From Crossaster papposus (lineage: Eukaryota > Echinodermata > Asteroidea > Velatida > Solasteridae): a stretch of 64,000 bases of DNA. Under the pieces are notes generated by a model. It did no database searches and was not told the origin of the DNA. It saw only the letters and a program-made list of their open reading frames with translations. The translations under genes and the position numbers were made by a program. This document shows positions 43,263 to 54,500 of this stretch, piece after piece (position 1 is the stretch's first letter; each line of letters starts with the position of its first letter). Location of the stretch: the NCBI GenBank assembly GCA_037893245.1, contig JBAIAA010000409.1, positions 1,479,001 to 1,543,000 on the forward strand. Reading direction: 5' to 3'.

Positions 43263-46200
43263 GTAAGTTGAATGTTTTACTATGTACTTTTTAAACTAGG
43301 CACTCAGTGCATTCAACAGGCTGTGAAACCCATTTTGCGGGGATTGCTGTAACGCAATTGGCGGAGGTGCGCACATTATCTAGCTTGAATGATTACCTGG
43401 CCGATGACGCACTTACTAACTTACTATTTCTTAAGAGCTTTTTAAAGGAAATTGTCACCCCCAACGTATGTATATACACATCGATTCGCAATTAACTGTT
43501 TAAAACTATATTAGGTCCACGTTATACTGCCAGTCATTTTCTAACATTTCTCTTCATAGGACGTACCTCGTACTCTTTAACAAAAGTAATATTCTTAACA
43601 AAAGTAATATTTTTTTCCTCCTAAAGAATTGACAATCCTTTGACAAAGTCTTTTCAAAGCAAAAACCCTTACTCGTCTTGCGAGGACCGAATTATTTTCT
43701 GACAGCCAATGAATCCAATTTCGTGAAGAAATAATTCAAGTTTAATAATCAAATGATGGATTTTTCGTTTGACGTCTCAAAGTAAATAACTTGTATGTTA
43801 CTAGGAAAAACGCCATTGAAAAACATATTTTCGAGGTGAAACTTGGTTATCAGTACTAAGCCTGTATCCCTAAGAATAAATATACATGTACATCGTAAAA
43901 ACCAAAGAAATTAATGGTTTCCTCCTCATTGTTAACCAGCACACTTAATATTAACCATTTGGTTTCGTTTTCTGTTTCAACTGGTTTGGCTCGTCAGGGT
44001 CCTTGGATTTAGTATACACTAGACCGTTTTCCAAATCCCAGCTTCGTCTACGTCTTTGACTTCGTTCATGCAGATTTGGCAGTGGTGATGGAGCTAGAGG
44101 CGGAGCCTACACTGGGGTTCGGAAAACGGCCCTGGTGTCATTGCACGCTCTGTGAAATCCCCAGCACGCAATAACGGCGACAAAAGTAGTTCTGGCCTCC
44201 CAATAGTCTGTCTATTGTCCTTTATACTCGAATTAGAGACTGGATTTAATGAAAGATGGTATTTTGTATTTGCATTACATGTAATAGGCCTAACCATTGC
44301 CTTGACAAAAAACAATGTGGCAAAAGTTGTGCTTTGGATTTCAAACATTTTGTTTCCTTCATCTAACGTATTATGTATACCTAGTGTTTTCTGCTATTGA
44401 AGAACAAATTCAATTTGTTAACCAAAAACTTATGCAAATTTTGAAAAAGCCGAGAAATGTTTACTCGAAAATAGGTGCAACTGATTTACTCTAACTATTT
44501 TAGTGAGGTGGGAATGCTTCGACTTACTGTTTCCAATTTCCAATTAATTAACAAAATTGCTTAATAAAAATCTCAAATGACCTTGTAAAAATAGGTGCAA
44601 AATTGTCCTTGGACACAACGAGTAGCCGTGTGTTTTGGTTATCTATATATTTTTATTGTTTTTTGAAGAGGGGTTTGAAGAGGTTGTTGAATTGTTTGCT
44701 CTGAAAAACCCCTAGCACGCAATACCGGGCAATACAAAATATAGTTCTGGCTGTGAGTCAATTTACGCAGCAAGCATGTGATCGAACATTGCAATGTCGC
44801 GTGATTCATTTGTGGGCAGTGACGTGCGAACAAACTTAATAAATGTATTGAATTTGTGTCGAAGGCCAATCAATCGTTAAAACGATTTGAGTGGAGCAGC
44901 GGCGTAGCCTCCCCCCCCCCCCAGTATATAATACTGATAATAGCGTACAAAAAATCATGAATACCCTTTTATCTCATTATTTTGTTTCCCCACCATAGAC
45001 AAACCAACCAGGATTACTGATGATAGTAGAACACTTATTGATAATATTTTTACCAATGTTTATCAAGACCTACCTGCTGGTATTTTGTCTACTGATTTTA
45101 GTGATCATCTTCCCATATTTTTAATTATTGAAGACTTTACTGAAAGAGTCCGACCGGATAGTAAATGTAAAAAGCATGACTTTAACCACAGTAATGTTGA
45201 TAATTGTATTCATGATTTGAATGATACTGAGTGGGATTGTATAACTTCTATAAACGATATCCACAGTATGTATGACACTTTGTACTACATATCAAACAAC
45301 TTTATAATAAAAACATTCCTCTGCACGAGGTAAAATGTCGCTAGGATAAACTCAAATCCCCACTCAACGTGGTCTATCCCGAAGCAGTGCAGCACTCACT
45401 GACGACGACACAATTACATTTAGTAATTACCACAATTTACCACTTATTCCTTTTCATTTTCCGGCAAGCACCGGGTACAAAATGCTTCGTGACCCACATC
45501 ACATTGTACACATACGCAATTGATTTATCACTCTACCCATCTAGCGGATGCCGAAAGTACAAGTCTAATTGGGTTCACTCTTGGTATGCAATTATTGCGG
45601 GATGCGTAATATATGTAGATTGAGGTGACATAATGATGCGCGCTTTCATAATACCAACTAATACCTCAGAGAGTTAATAACTTCTACTTGGTCCAGACGC
45701 GATCGTGTGGGGGTGTATTAACAGGTGATATAAAAACCACCCATTTAGCAGGTGCCGCGCGAAACGCGCCACTCTGCTAGTGTAGACATACAACGAAAAG
45801 CAAAGGCACACAAGTCAATGCACCGTTGGAGCACCTGCCTGACATGGTTACGTAACTTATGCACACAAAATACAGGTCGCGCAACAATTAGGATCCTGTA
45901 TGTGTTTCTAATAATACTACAGGTACATGTACAACAATACAAAGATAATGCTTGATATGTAGTCAGGCACAAATACTAGAAGGAATTACCAGTATTAACA
46001 TTTGACAAAAGAAACACAGCACACTAACAATGGACATTCATTGTTACTGTTCACATTGTATAACTTAAGAAGAAAGTATATGGAAAGGCTAGATAACTAA
46101 AATTCCCTAGCCGCGCTCCGAAATTCCTATGAAACAAGATAGGGAGCCCCGCCTCCTTTGTGTTGGTCATTATTATTTTTGTAATTGTTTAGCTGTTTCG

Positions 46201-46352
46201 GCATTTCAGCTGGAACAGCTCTTGTCTTCGTTAACGTTTTTTGGTTTTTTTGAACGCGTCACAAAACTGCCCGTCAGGAAGTACACTAAAACTGTACACC
46301 TCTTTACAAAGCATGAATTGTACACGTTTATAATATTTATCTATTATTGCAG
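43263..46352 (+). other. Probable intron 1 of the sacsin-like gene
   Basis: GT at 43263 and TATTATTGCAG at 46342-46352 bound it. It holds a LINE endonuclease fragment (45001-45333), a C12 tract near 44911, and two diverged copies of a short repeat (GCTCTG-AAA-CCCC-AGCACGCAATA at about 44148 and 44698). No other gene is seen. Confidence 0.45.
45001..45333 (+). pseudogene. Non-LTR retrotransposon endonuclease fragment
   Basis: The frame reads TLIDNIFTNVY and STDFSDHLPIFLIIEDF, the C-terminal signature of the APE-type endonuclease of LINEs (LIDNIFTN ... SDHLP-(I/V)). It lasts 111 codons and is cut on both sides. It lies in the probable intron 1. Confidence 0.8.
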
Positions 46353-46441
46353 ATGAATCATTTGGTCAGAGGTTGCCGCCGCTGTACATCTATTTGAAGA
46401 GGGTTCTTGACAAGTATCCTGAAGGTGGACAAATACTAAAG
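46353..46441 (+). CDS. Sacsin-like gene, exon 2 (start of first sacsin repeat)
   Basis: This 89-bp exon lies between TATTATTGCAG and GTAAAT. In the phase set by exon 1 it encodes ESFGQRLPPLYIYLKRVLDK and then YPEGGQILK. Sacsin family proteins begin their first HATPase-like repeat with FGQ-x-x-PPL ... L-x-x-YPEGGQILKELIQNA(D/E)DA, so this is the family signature up to the point where the ATP-site helix starts. Exon 1 plus exon 2 give 40 codons exactly (phase 0). The exon that should continue with ELIQNADDA is not found up to 51564. Confidence 0.85.
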
Positions 46442-46695
46442 GTAAATTCTATATTTTTATATTTCCCGATACGAAATCTTAACTTAAATTTATAAAAAGA
46501 ATAACTTACATACCGTATTTTTTTCGCATTACACTTTGTATACTAAAATTGGTTTCACCTAATTTCAACAATAATGGTATTAATAAGCACACGAATTCCT
46601 TACAGTTGTTTTTGTTTGCAGTACATGAATTTAATCTTTCACATTTTGGAAAGGATCCTAGTTTACAATCGCCTTACCAATAAGCCCTTTTCAAA

Positions 46696-47064
46696 CAATA
46701 AGCCATTTGCAAGTTAAATTTGATTAACATCTGGTACACTGACTTGTTCAACATGTTTGGCACATTTTTACTTTGAATTCTCCAGACTAAAGAGACTGTT
46801 ACTATATCACGTGATTCGGGGCAAGCCTTACGCTAGCAACCCCAGCTCCAGAATGGTCTGGTGTCTTTCTGCCATTCTCACCCATTATGAACGATGTATT
46901 GGTGCCAAGCGTTTCTTACGTAACTATGCAAGAGCTTGCTCCAAATCATGTGATACAGCAACATTGTCTTTAGTCTGGAGAATTCAAAGTTAAAACGTAC
47001 CAAGCATTTTAAACAAGTCATTGTACCAGATGCTATGTACATTAAACTCGCAAATGGCTTATTG
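46696..47064. mobile_element. MITE with TIRs of about 100 bp
   Basis: CAATAAGCCATTTGC at 46696 and the next 85 or so bases, down to TTTGAATTCTCCAGACTAAAGA, are answered in inverse by 46968-47064 with scattered mismatches. The total is 369 bp; no ORF. Confidence 0.85.
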
Positions 47065-47569
47065 AGTTATAGTTTCTGTAAACTATTGAAAGTCGGGTCC
47101 AGACCTTTGAGTGTGAAAGAATGTGACCTGTCATGACATAATGGGGAATAACCCCTGAATCTGCCCAAGATTAAATACGGCAATGCTGTGCTGCAGATTC
47201 AGGAACTTTATTATGTAGTAAGTACAAACTTCTGGTACAGTTTTGTAATCTTACATGATTATCAGGCACAGATTGACTACAATAAAATAAATGTCACAAG
47301 AAATGATCTAATGTTTGTGAACCTTTTGATTTAAACACAATTATCTCAACAATATGCACATAGCATATATTCCGCATGACTAAAGCAATATCTTTATGTT
47401 TACACATGTATACATGTACGTGGACAATACAAGTGTACAAACTCTGACCTAAATCCAGTATACATACTCAAAGCTGATTTACATTTAAGGAAGGTTTATA
47501 TACTACCCTGTAATCTCAACCAACAGCACATTTACATGGAAATTATAACATTAACATGTTCCACAATAA

Positions 47570-48277
47570 AGCCCGGTTCATACTTCATGTGAGTGCAAAG
47601 CGGATTTTACGTCATCATCCCCTTCGCAAATACTTCGCTGCGAAGTTCGCAGCAAATTATCGCAGGCAGTTTCGCACGAGTTCAACTCTGCGATTCTTCG
47701 CAAAGTTGACAACCAATCAAATCGCAGCATTAACTAATGTTTACAATACCACTTGAGGGCGCACTAGTTTCAGGGTCTTTTTGAATCCATGGCTTCGTTT
47801 TGTTTTATAAAGTGAATTTTAGGCTACTATGGGAACCCTATCCACATTCTGGTGCCTGTTGTGCTTTAGAAACATTCAATCAGTTGACAGGAGCCCTTCA
47901 TTTCTATTTACTTCTCAGTGATTCGGAAATCAGATGCGAAGACGAAGCAAAGGTCAAGTACGCGTACTAGAGGGCGACAACATAATGCGGCGCAAATGAT
48001 CTTTGCACAAACATTTCATGCATTTATTGCTTGTTCATTCATTAGCTGAAAATTGTATTCTTCATTTCCATCACACTGAAACAATAACATTCAACTTGTT
48101 GGAAATTGTTTACCAACATTTATTTTAAACACTGAAACACGGTGGACTTAACTTGACAATTCGCAAAAAGTATGAACGTATCTTTTCGCAACGAGTTAAT
48201 TCGTCGCAAATCGCAGCCAATCAATTCGAGATAAAATTCGCATCGGCTTCGCATTTGCATGAAGTATAAACCGGCTT
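47570..48277. mobile_element. MITE with GCCGGTTTATACTTCATG-type ends
   Basis: AGCCCGGTTCATACTTCATG at the left is answered by the complement of AGCCGGTTTATACTTCATGC at 48255-48277. The interior near both ends repeats GCGAAG / CTTCGC and TCGCAGC. About 700 bp, with no transposase. Confidence 0.65.
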
Positions 48278-48279
48278 CG

Positions 48280-49070
48280 AATATCTCGAATCGTCTCGAA
48301 TCGAAAATGTGTCCAATTCGTAGATAATTCTCAAACGTTTCTTGCATTTCTCAAATGATTTTTAGTTGATTCCTAATCATTCGTACAGTTCGCGTGAGTT
48401 CGTCGGGCCGCCACGAAAGTTAGGCAAAAACATTCGTGGGAGGGTTCACAAATTTCAATTTCGTAGATGTATCGTAATCACTTCGTAACCCTTTCTTATT
48501 GTCCGTAACAGCTTCGTAATCGATTCTTTTGCATTGTGGGCTATTCTTAGACATTCGTGTCTCCTTCAAATTCGTTGACCCACGCCGAAAACAGCCACGA
48601 ATGTCGCGAATCAAGTACCAATCATTCACGATTCGGCCACGAATCAGGTCCGATTTTTATAGCCTTTCGTGACCCGAGAATATGCCGAAATGTCACGAAC
48701 AATGCCGATTATCGTAAACTATTCGTAGATAGGTCGTAGTAGTCGTAACTTAATCGTCGAGGTCGTAGTGGATTGGTATGATTCTTTAAAATCGTACCTG
48801 TTTCTTAACCCATTCTTGACATTCGGCATATTTTTCAACCCGATTAGCCACGAATTACCGTAAGTCTTTCGTAATTAACTCTGAACAGCTTCGTAACTCC
48901 TCCCAAATCTCCACGGATTTTTTTATATTTTTTGCCGAATCGCCACAAATTTCGACAATTTCCGATTCGGCACGATTCGGGATATTCGTAGCGTAAGTGA
49001 AAGCAGGGCATTAGAGTTTTCACGGGGCACGCGAACGATTCGCGAATGATGCGAATGCCCCCCAAATGGC
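48280..49070. repeat. CGAAT/ATTCG-rich segment, probable mobile remnant
   Basis: The words ATTCGT, TTCGTA, ACGAAT and CGAATC recur every 10-30 bases in both orientations, far more than around it, and TTCGTGAC / GTCACGAA and GATTCGG / CCGAATC form small inverted pairs. No clean termini are identified. Confidence 0.4.
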
Positions 49071-49164
49071 AAAGTCAAACATTCGTATTTTAGGTGCCAT
49101 TGTCTGCCAGGCCCCACGTCTTTAGCGGCCGACCCCTGTACGTAGACAGTTCAGCAAGGTCCAT

Positions 49165-50409
49165 TTAGTCCAGTCAATCTAGTGGCCCAACCCACCACTA
49201 ATTGCAACATAATTTTGTTCACTGCTATGCATTTGAGAAATGTCCCCTTAAAACCATACTAAAAGTATACCGAAATATATTTGGTGGAAAAATGTTAAAT
49301 TTGCATAAATCGTTAATCCCTGCTGTGTAATATGTTTATTCCCATATTTGGGTATATATTTTATTTTATTTTTTTTTAAAGTTTATTTTGGCGATTATAC
49401 TTAAACATCCTTACTTCAATAACATTTTTTAAAGCATGTAAGTGACTAAATAATTATGAAAATATAGTAATGGTCCAAAATGACTACAATTATACCCTAT
49501 CATTTGCACGCATTTACCGTGTCTCCAGATATCATCAAGTAGTAAGTATTGAAGTGCTTCAAATTCACCAAGTTGCTTACTGGCACAGTTATCCCATTAA
49601 AACCTTATGAAAAATCATATGAACAATGATAACATTGTGATATTTAGCCCAGCAAACAAAAACTTGGAAAAAATGATGTGTCCCTAAATTGGGCTAACAA
49701 GTAGGTGAAGGGTTGCCTAAGGTGAAAGACTTGAACAAGTTCAAGGAAACCCCCCCAAATTTAAGATTTTTGTTGCTTACAATAATAATATCTACGTTAA
49801 AATGTATTTTGGGGATTTCCTTGAACTTGTTCAAGTCTTCCATGTTAAGAAACCCTTTAACTACTTTTTAGCCCAATTTATAGACACACCATTTTTCCCA
49901 AGTTTTTGTTTTCTGGGCTAAATATCACAATGTTATTATTGTTCATATGATTTTTCATAAGGTTTTAATATGATAACTGTGCCAGTAAGCAACTTGGTGA
50001 ATTTGAAGCTCACCAATACTGACTACTTGATGATATCTGGAGACAGTGTAATGTGCGCACATTTATAGGGTCACGAAGTTGTCATTTTGGATAATTACTG
50101 TGTTCTCATAATTATTCAGCCACTTATATGCTTTAGCAAATGTTATTGAAGTAAGGATATTTAAGTAGAATCACCAAAATAAACTTTTCAAAAAATAAAA
50201 ATAAAATATATACCCAAATATGGGAATAAACATATTACACAGCAGGGATTAACGATTTATGCAAATTTAACATTTTTCCACCAAATATATTTCGGTATAC
50301 TTTTAGTATGGTTTTAAGGGGACATTTCTCAAATGCATTGCAGTGAACAAAATTCTGTTGCAATTAGTGGTGGGTTGAGCCACTAATTTGGTTAGATTGA
50401 CTGGACTAA
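49165..50409. mobile_element. 1.25-kb fold-back element
   Basis: The left arm 49165-49750 and right arm 49817-50409 are inverted copies, roughly nine bases in ten alike by eye, around a 66-bp loop. Ends read TTAGTCCAGTCAATCT / AGATTGACTGGACTAA; the right arm has an extra 8 bases near its tip. There is no ORF or clear target duplication. If transcribed it would form a long RNA hairpin. Confidence 0.9.
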
Positions 50410-50429
50410 TTGCCGACGTGGTAGATCTT

Positions 50430-51564
50430 CTCCTACGACGCCACCTCCTGAGTCCCAGATGAAGCGGTGGAGTAGGGAGGGCCTGCAGCCGTCTTCCACA
50501 CTTGCTTCCAAGATGCTTCCAGCCATGCACTTCTAGACAGGTCCTCAGGGATAGGTGAACAGAGCATCTCTTGTACCGCCTTGTTGTAGGGGTGGCGGGA
50601 CTTGAGTCTGCTTGGAGGGGCCACTATCGTTGTGGTGTTATGCAGGATGTGCCAGTCGTTTTTCTGGGCTTTCCTTGCCAGGGCGAGGGTAGCAGCCTCC
50701 CGTCGGAGACCGGCTTGGGCGATTCCTGCTAGGACTGGCAGCTGGAACACAGGGGTACGGTGGGCTTCAAGCAACCAGTAGTAATCCGGAGGGCGTTGTT
50801 GATAGCCACATCAACCTTCCTCACGTGTGGGCTTCTGCTCCAGGCTGGGGCACAGTATTCGGCTGCAGAGAAGACCAGGGCTTGCGTGGATATTCGTAAG
50901 GTCTTTACAGATGCTCCCCAGGTCGTACCAGCGAGGCGTCGGATAAGCGAGACCCTTGATGTCACCTTGGCCTTAACATCTTCTAGGTGTTGCTTGAAGA
51001 ACAGTATTCGATCCAGGCGTACGCCGAGGTACTTTGGGGCTTGTTGGAACTCTAGGCGTTTGTTGTCAACGAGCACATCCAGTTCCCCTTTTGCTTCTCT
51101 GTTGTTAAGATGGTATGCCGCTCACACTGTCTTATCAAAGCTGAGCTGCAGGCGCCACCCCTGGAGGTAATTAAGTTACCAAGATGCCCACATCTTGGTT
51201 GAGACCATCTTCCATCGCCTTCCATGTTGGTCGTCGCAACATAATGGCCAGGTCGTCCATGGCCATTGGTCTGTAGGACAAAGCTGTTGTCACGGCTTGG
51301 TGACTTACCCGGTTTGAGCCTACTCATGGCTGCACTGAGTTCAGCTGCTGTGAAGTCTCCTGAGAGATTGGCATTGGCACTAGCCGCCCTGAAGAGTGAA
51401 GACACCTCACGCGACGTCAGGCGGGCAACATCTTTGTCTGCATCCGGGAAGCGACCGTTCTTCAGAAGCTGGGACGCGATGGCGTCTGTTGTCACCGGGC
51501 ACCTGGGTGGCGTTGTATTTCTACATGTCAGTTTGTTGATGGTCTGCCACGCCTTGCGACTGGA
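50430..51564 (-). pseudogene. Jockey/CR1-like LINE ORF2 fragment, internally deleted
   Basis: Minus-strand frames give, from high to low coordinates, SSRKAWQTINKLT-like and NAIASQLL-like pre-RT sequence (51560-51400), SRLKPGKSPSRD near 51310, then a jump to the RT C-terminal part KYLGVRLDRILFFKQHL (near 51020) and LVFSAAEYCAPAWSRS and NALRITTGCL (50760-50880), then LPVLAGIAQAGLRREAATLAL. The RT palm is deleted near 51200-51300 and frames shift. Its upper end abuts the sacsin-like exon at 51565; its lower end abuts the fold-back. Confidence 0.85.
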
Positions 51565-54500
51565 GTGGGTAAAGTCAACAAAATTGACTTGTTGTTGACT
51601 TTGTTGCGGACAACAAAATGTATCCCCACTTCCCCGAATGGCAACGAACTACTGCGTCCTGACCAATTAGTCAACCCCTGTTCATCAATCGGATCACTCT
51701 ACAGTGAGGAGAACTGTCGGTTTCCACACGGTAGCGAATTCCGCGAAGAGACACGCCTGCTATCATTGACACAGCTCGGGATGGCAACAGACGACTTGTC
51801 ATGGGAAGACATTTGTGAAAGAGCCGAATCAATGCTGAATGATGATCAGTGTGAAAAGAGGTGTACAATACTCCTAAAGTTAATCAGCAAGAAGATTATA
51901 AAGTCAGACCATCCTACCTCAGAGCCGAAACAACGAATTCAACACGCAGATTTCCTTCCTGTCCTGAAAATACCCGATGGTTACCCAGCCAAATGGTACA
52001 CGTGTGAAGATGGATTGATGTCTGCTGCTACATTGTACGCGTGTTCTCATATGGATTTGTTGGGTTCCGTTCGGCCTTTGTTAGACGAGGACAGACTTGG
52101 ATTCGAAACGATTGGCCCTCAGATCAAGGACTTCCTTGGTATTCACAAGAAAAAAGTTACAGTCACTGATGTTGTACAACAACTTACTGAGGTCATCGAG
52201 GAAGCATCAGCAGTCAAGCCACAAATATATCCTATGTTGTATAGTATATATAACTTTCTCCATACGGAAGTAGTTAGCGAAAGCTGTCATATGTTGGTAA
52301 AGGAGGAACATCGTGCTGCGTTTAACAAGCTATGCACATTGAGAATCGTTCTGTGTGAAGGAGCATTCCGATATTGCAGACAGCTAGCCTTTGACTACAG
52401 CGGCCCAAGTGGACCGTATCTGTTCCGGGTTCCTCCTGAGGTAATCCAATTTGAGAACCTGCTGAAGCTTTGTGGGATTAGGGACAAGTTTGAAGTGAAG
52501 GACTACCTTCAAACTCTACAAAAACTGAAGACAGCGTACAAAGACACTCCACTTGCCCAGTCCGATCTTAAAACTGCTAAGGCGATGGTGTCTGAAGTTG
52601 TTTCCAAGTCGACAATCGATCCAGATGGAACCAGAACTATCTTGAGCGGCGCAACGATATACATCTCTGACAACTCTAACGTCTTGCGGCCACCCCTAGA
52701 ATTAACATTCAATGACGTCGACTGGGAAGGAACTTGGGGAAGCAATATCTACACGCATTCAGATATGTCCTACAATGATGCAAAAGTTTTTGGCATTGTC
52801 ACACAAAGAGAGAAGCAGCTTGAAACATGTTCTTCCTCCGGTGGCTTCGAAATGGATTTTGGGCAACACGAAGAGCTGACGGACCGTTTGAGTTGTATTC
52901 TCAGGTCCTATCCCAATGTTTCCGACGTATTCAAAGAGATGCTTCAAAATGCTGATGATGCTGGTGCCAGTGAAATACATTTCGTACACGATCCCCGCAG
53001 TCATCCATTTAAGAAAATCACATCAGACTCATGGGCTGCTGTACAACAACTTCCATCTTTGTGTATCTATAATGATAAGCCTTTTACCGAAAAGCACATA
53101 AAGGGAATTCAGAATGTCGGAGTGGGGGGAAAAAGAGACGACATTGCAACAACTGGGAAGTTCGGCATCGGGTTCAATGCCGTTTACCATCTGACCGATT
53201 GCCCAAGTTTCATGACCAACAGAGACAGTCTGTGTGTGTTTGACCCCCTGTTGAAGTATGTCAGAGGGACCCGAAAAACGTTCCCTGGTAAAAGGTTTTC
53301 AACCACAAACAAATTTAGAGAGTTGTACCCGGAAATGCTTAGTGGTTATCTAGAGGACATAGACGAATTTCGTGGAAAGAAAGGCACAATGTTCCGTTTA
53401 CCACTTCGAGCTGAGGCTTCTGTTATTTCGAACAATGTTTACAGCCCCTCAGATATGCGTAGTTTGCTGAATGATTTCCAGAAGGTGTCACAGGACGCCC
53501 TACTCTTTCTGAATAACATCAACAAAATCACAATTTCGCAAATCGAAGAACAGACGGGTAAACTACAACAAGTATACAGCATCAATGCAAAGTTGACAGC
53601 TGAAGACCACCAAAGCCGCATGAAACTTGTAGAACACTTGATGCTATTCAACGAACACCCATGTCAAGAAATTGATCCCATGTCATGTGTTTACAGCCTC
53701 GTGACGAAGGACTCAAGCGGACATTTTAAGACTTGGTTAATTTCACAGATGCTGGGTGTTAAAGGTCTTGACATAAATAGCCAGACGTTGTCAAACGCTT
53801 CAAAATTAAAGAAGCCTCTCCCAAGGGGAGGGATTGCAGCGCTGATGAAAGACAGCAGAAAAGAAGATATGCGTGAATGGCAATGTACAGCCTACTGCTT
53901 TCTCCCATTACCCATTTACACAGCATTGCCCGTGCATGTCAATGGAACATTTGAGTTGGATGCTGCAAGAAAGAATCTCCAGAAAGGTTGTGCTTATTCT
54001 CGATCCAGTGGAAGATCTGAAGACGGCCTAATCCACCCGTGGAACAAGCTGCTGGTGGAGAACGTCATTGCCCCGGCTTATGCCGAATTAATAACACATG
54101 CAGGCAGAAGAATGCTAGGGACGTCAAAAGCCAAAAAGTCTTACAATAAACAGCTGAGACTATATGACAACATCTTCCCTAAAAATCCCAATGCATTACG
54201 TGGGGAGTGGCGCCTGTTAGCTGAGGCAACCCTCCGCTATATCGGCGACAACAATTTGGAGGTTCTGCCGATGGTGAAACCTACATCTGGCAAAATCAGC
54301 TGGCACCACCCGAATAGTGATACGAGCCGTGTGTTTTTCGACGACTTTGATGAGAACGATGATTTTAGTAGGAGTGTTGGTGTAGAAACATCCAAACCTC
54401 AAACTAACTCTACTCTATTGCGCCCGTTTCTGCTCAAAGTTGGTTTCTATCTCTTGAGTAGCTCCTCTGAGCTGTGTCGGGCCTTTCAAGCGTGTGATGT

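Larger units (their letters stand above)
46442..51564. other. Probable intron / rearranged gap of the sacsin-like gene
   Basis: Between exon 2 and the long exon lie two MITEs, a CGAAT-rich stretch, a 1.25-kb fold-back and a LINE fragment. None of the missing first sacsin repeat is seen on either strand. Confidence 0.5.
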
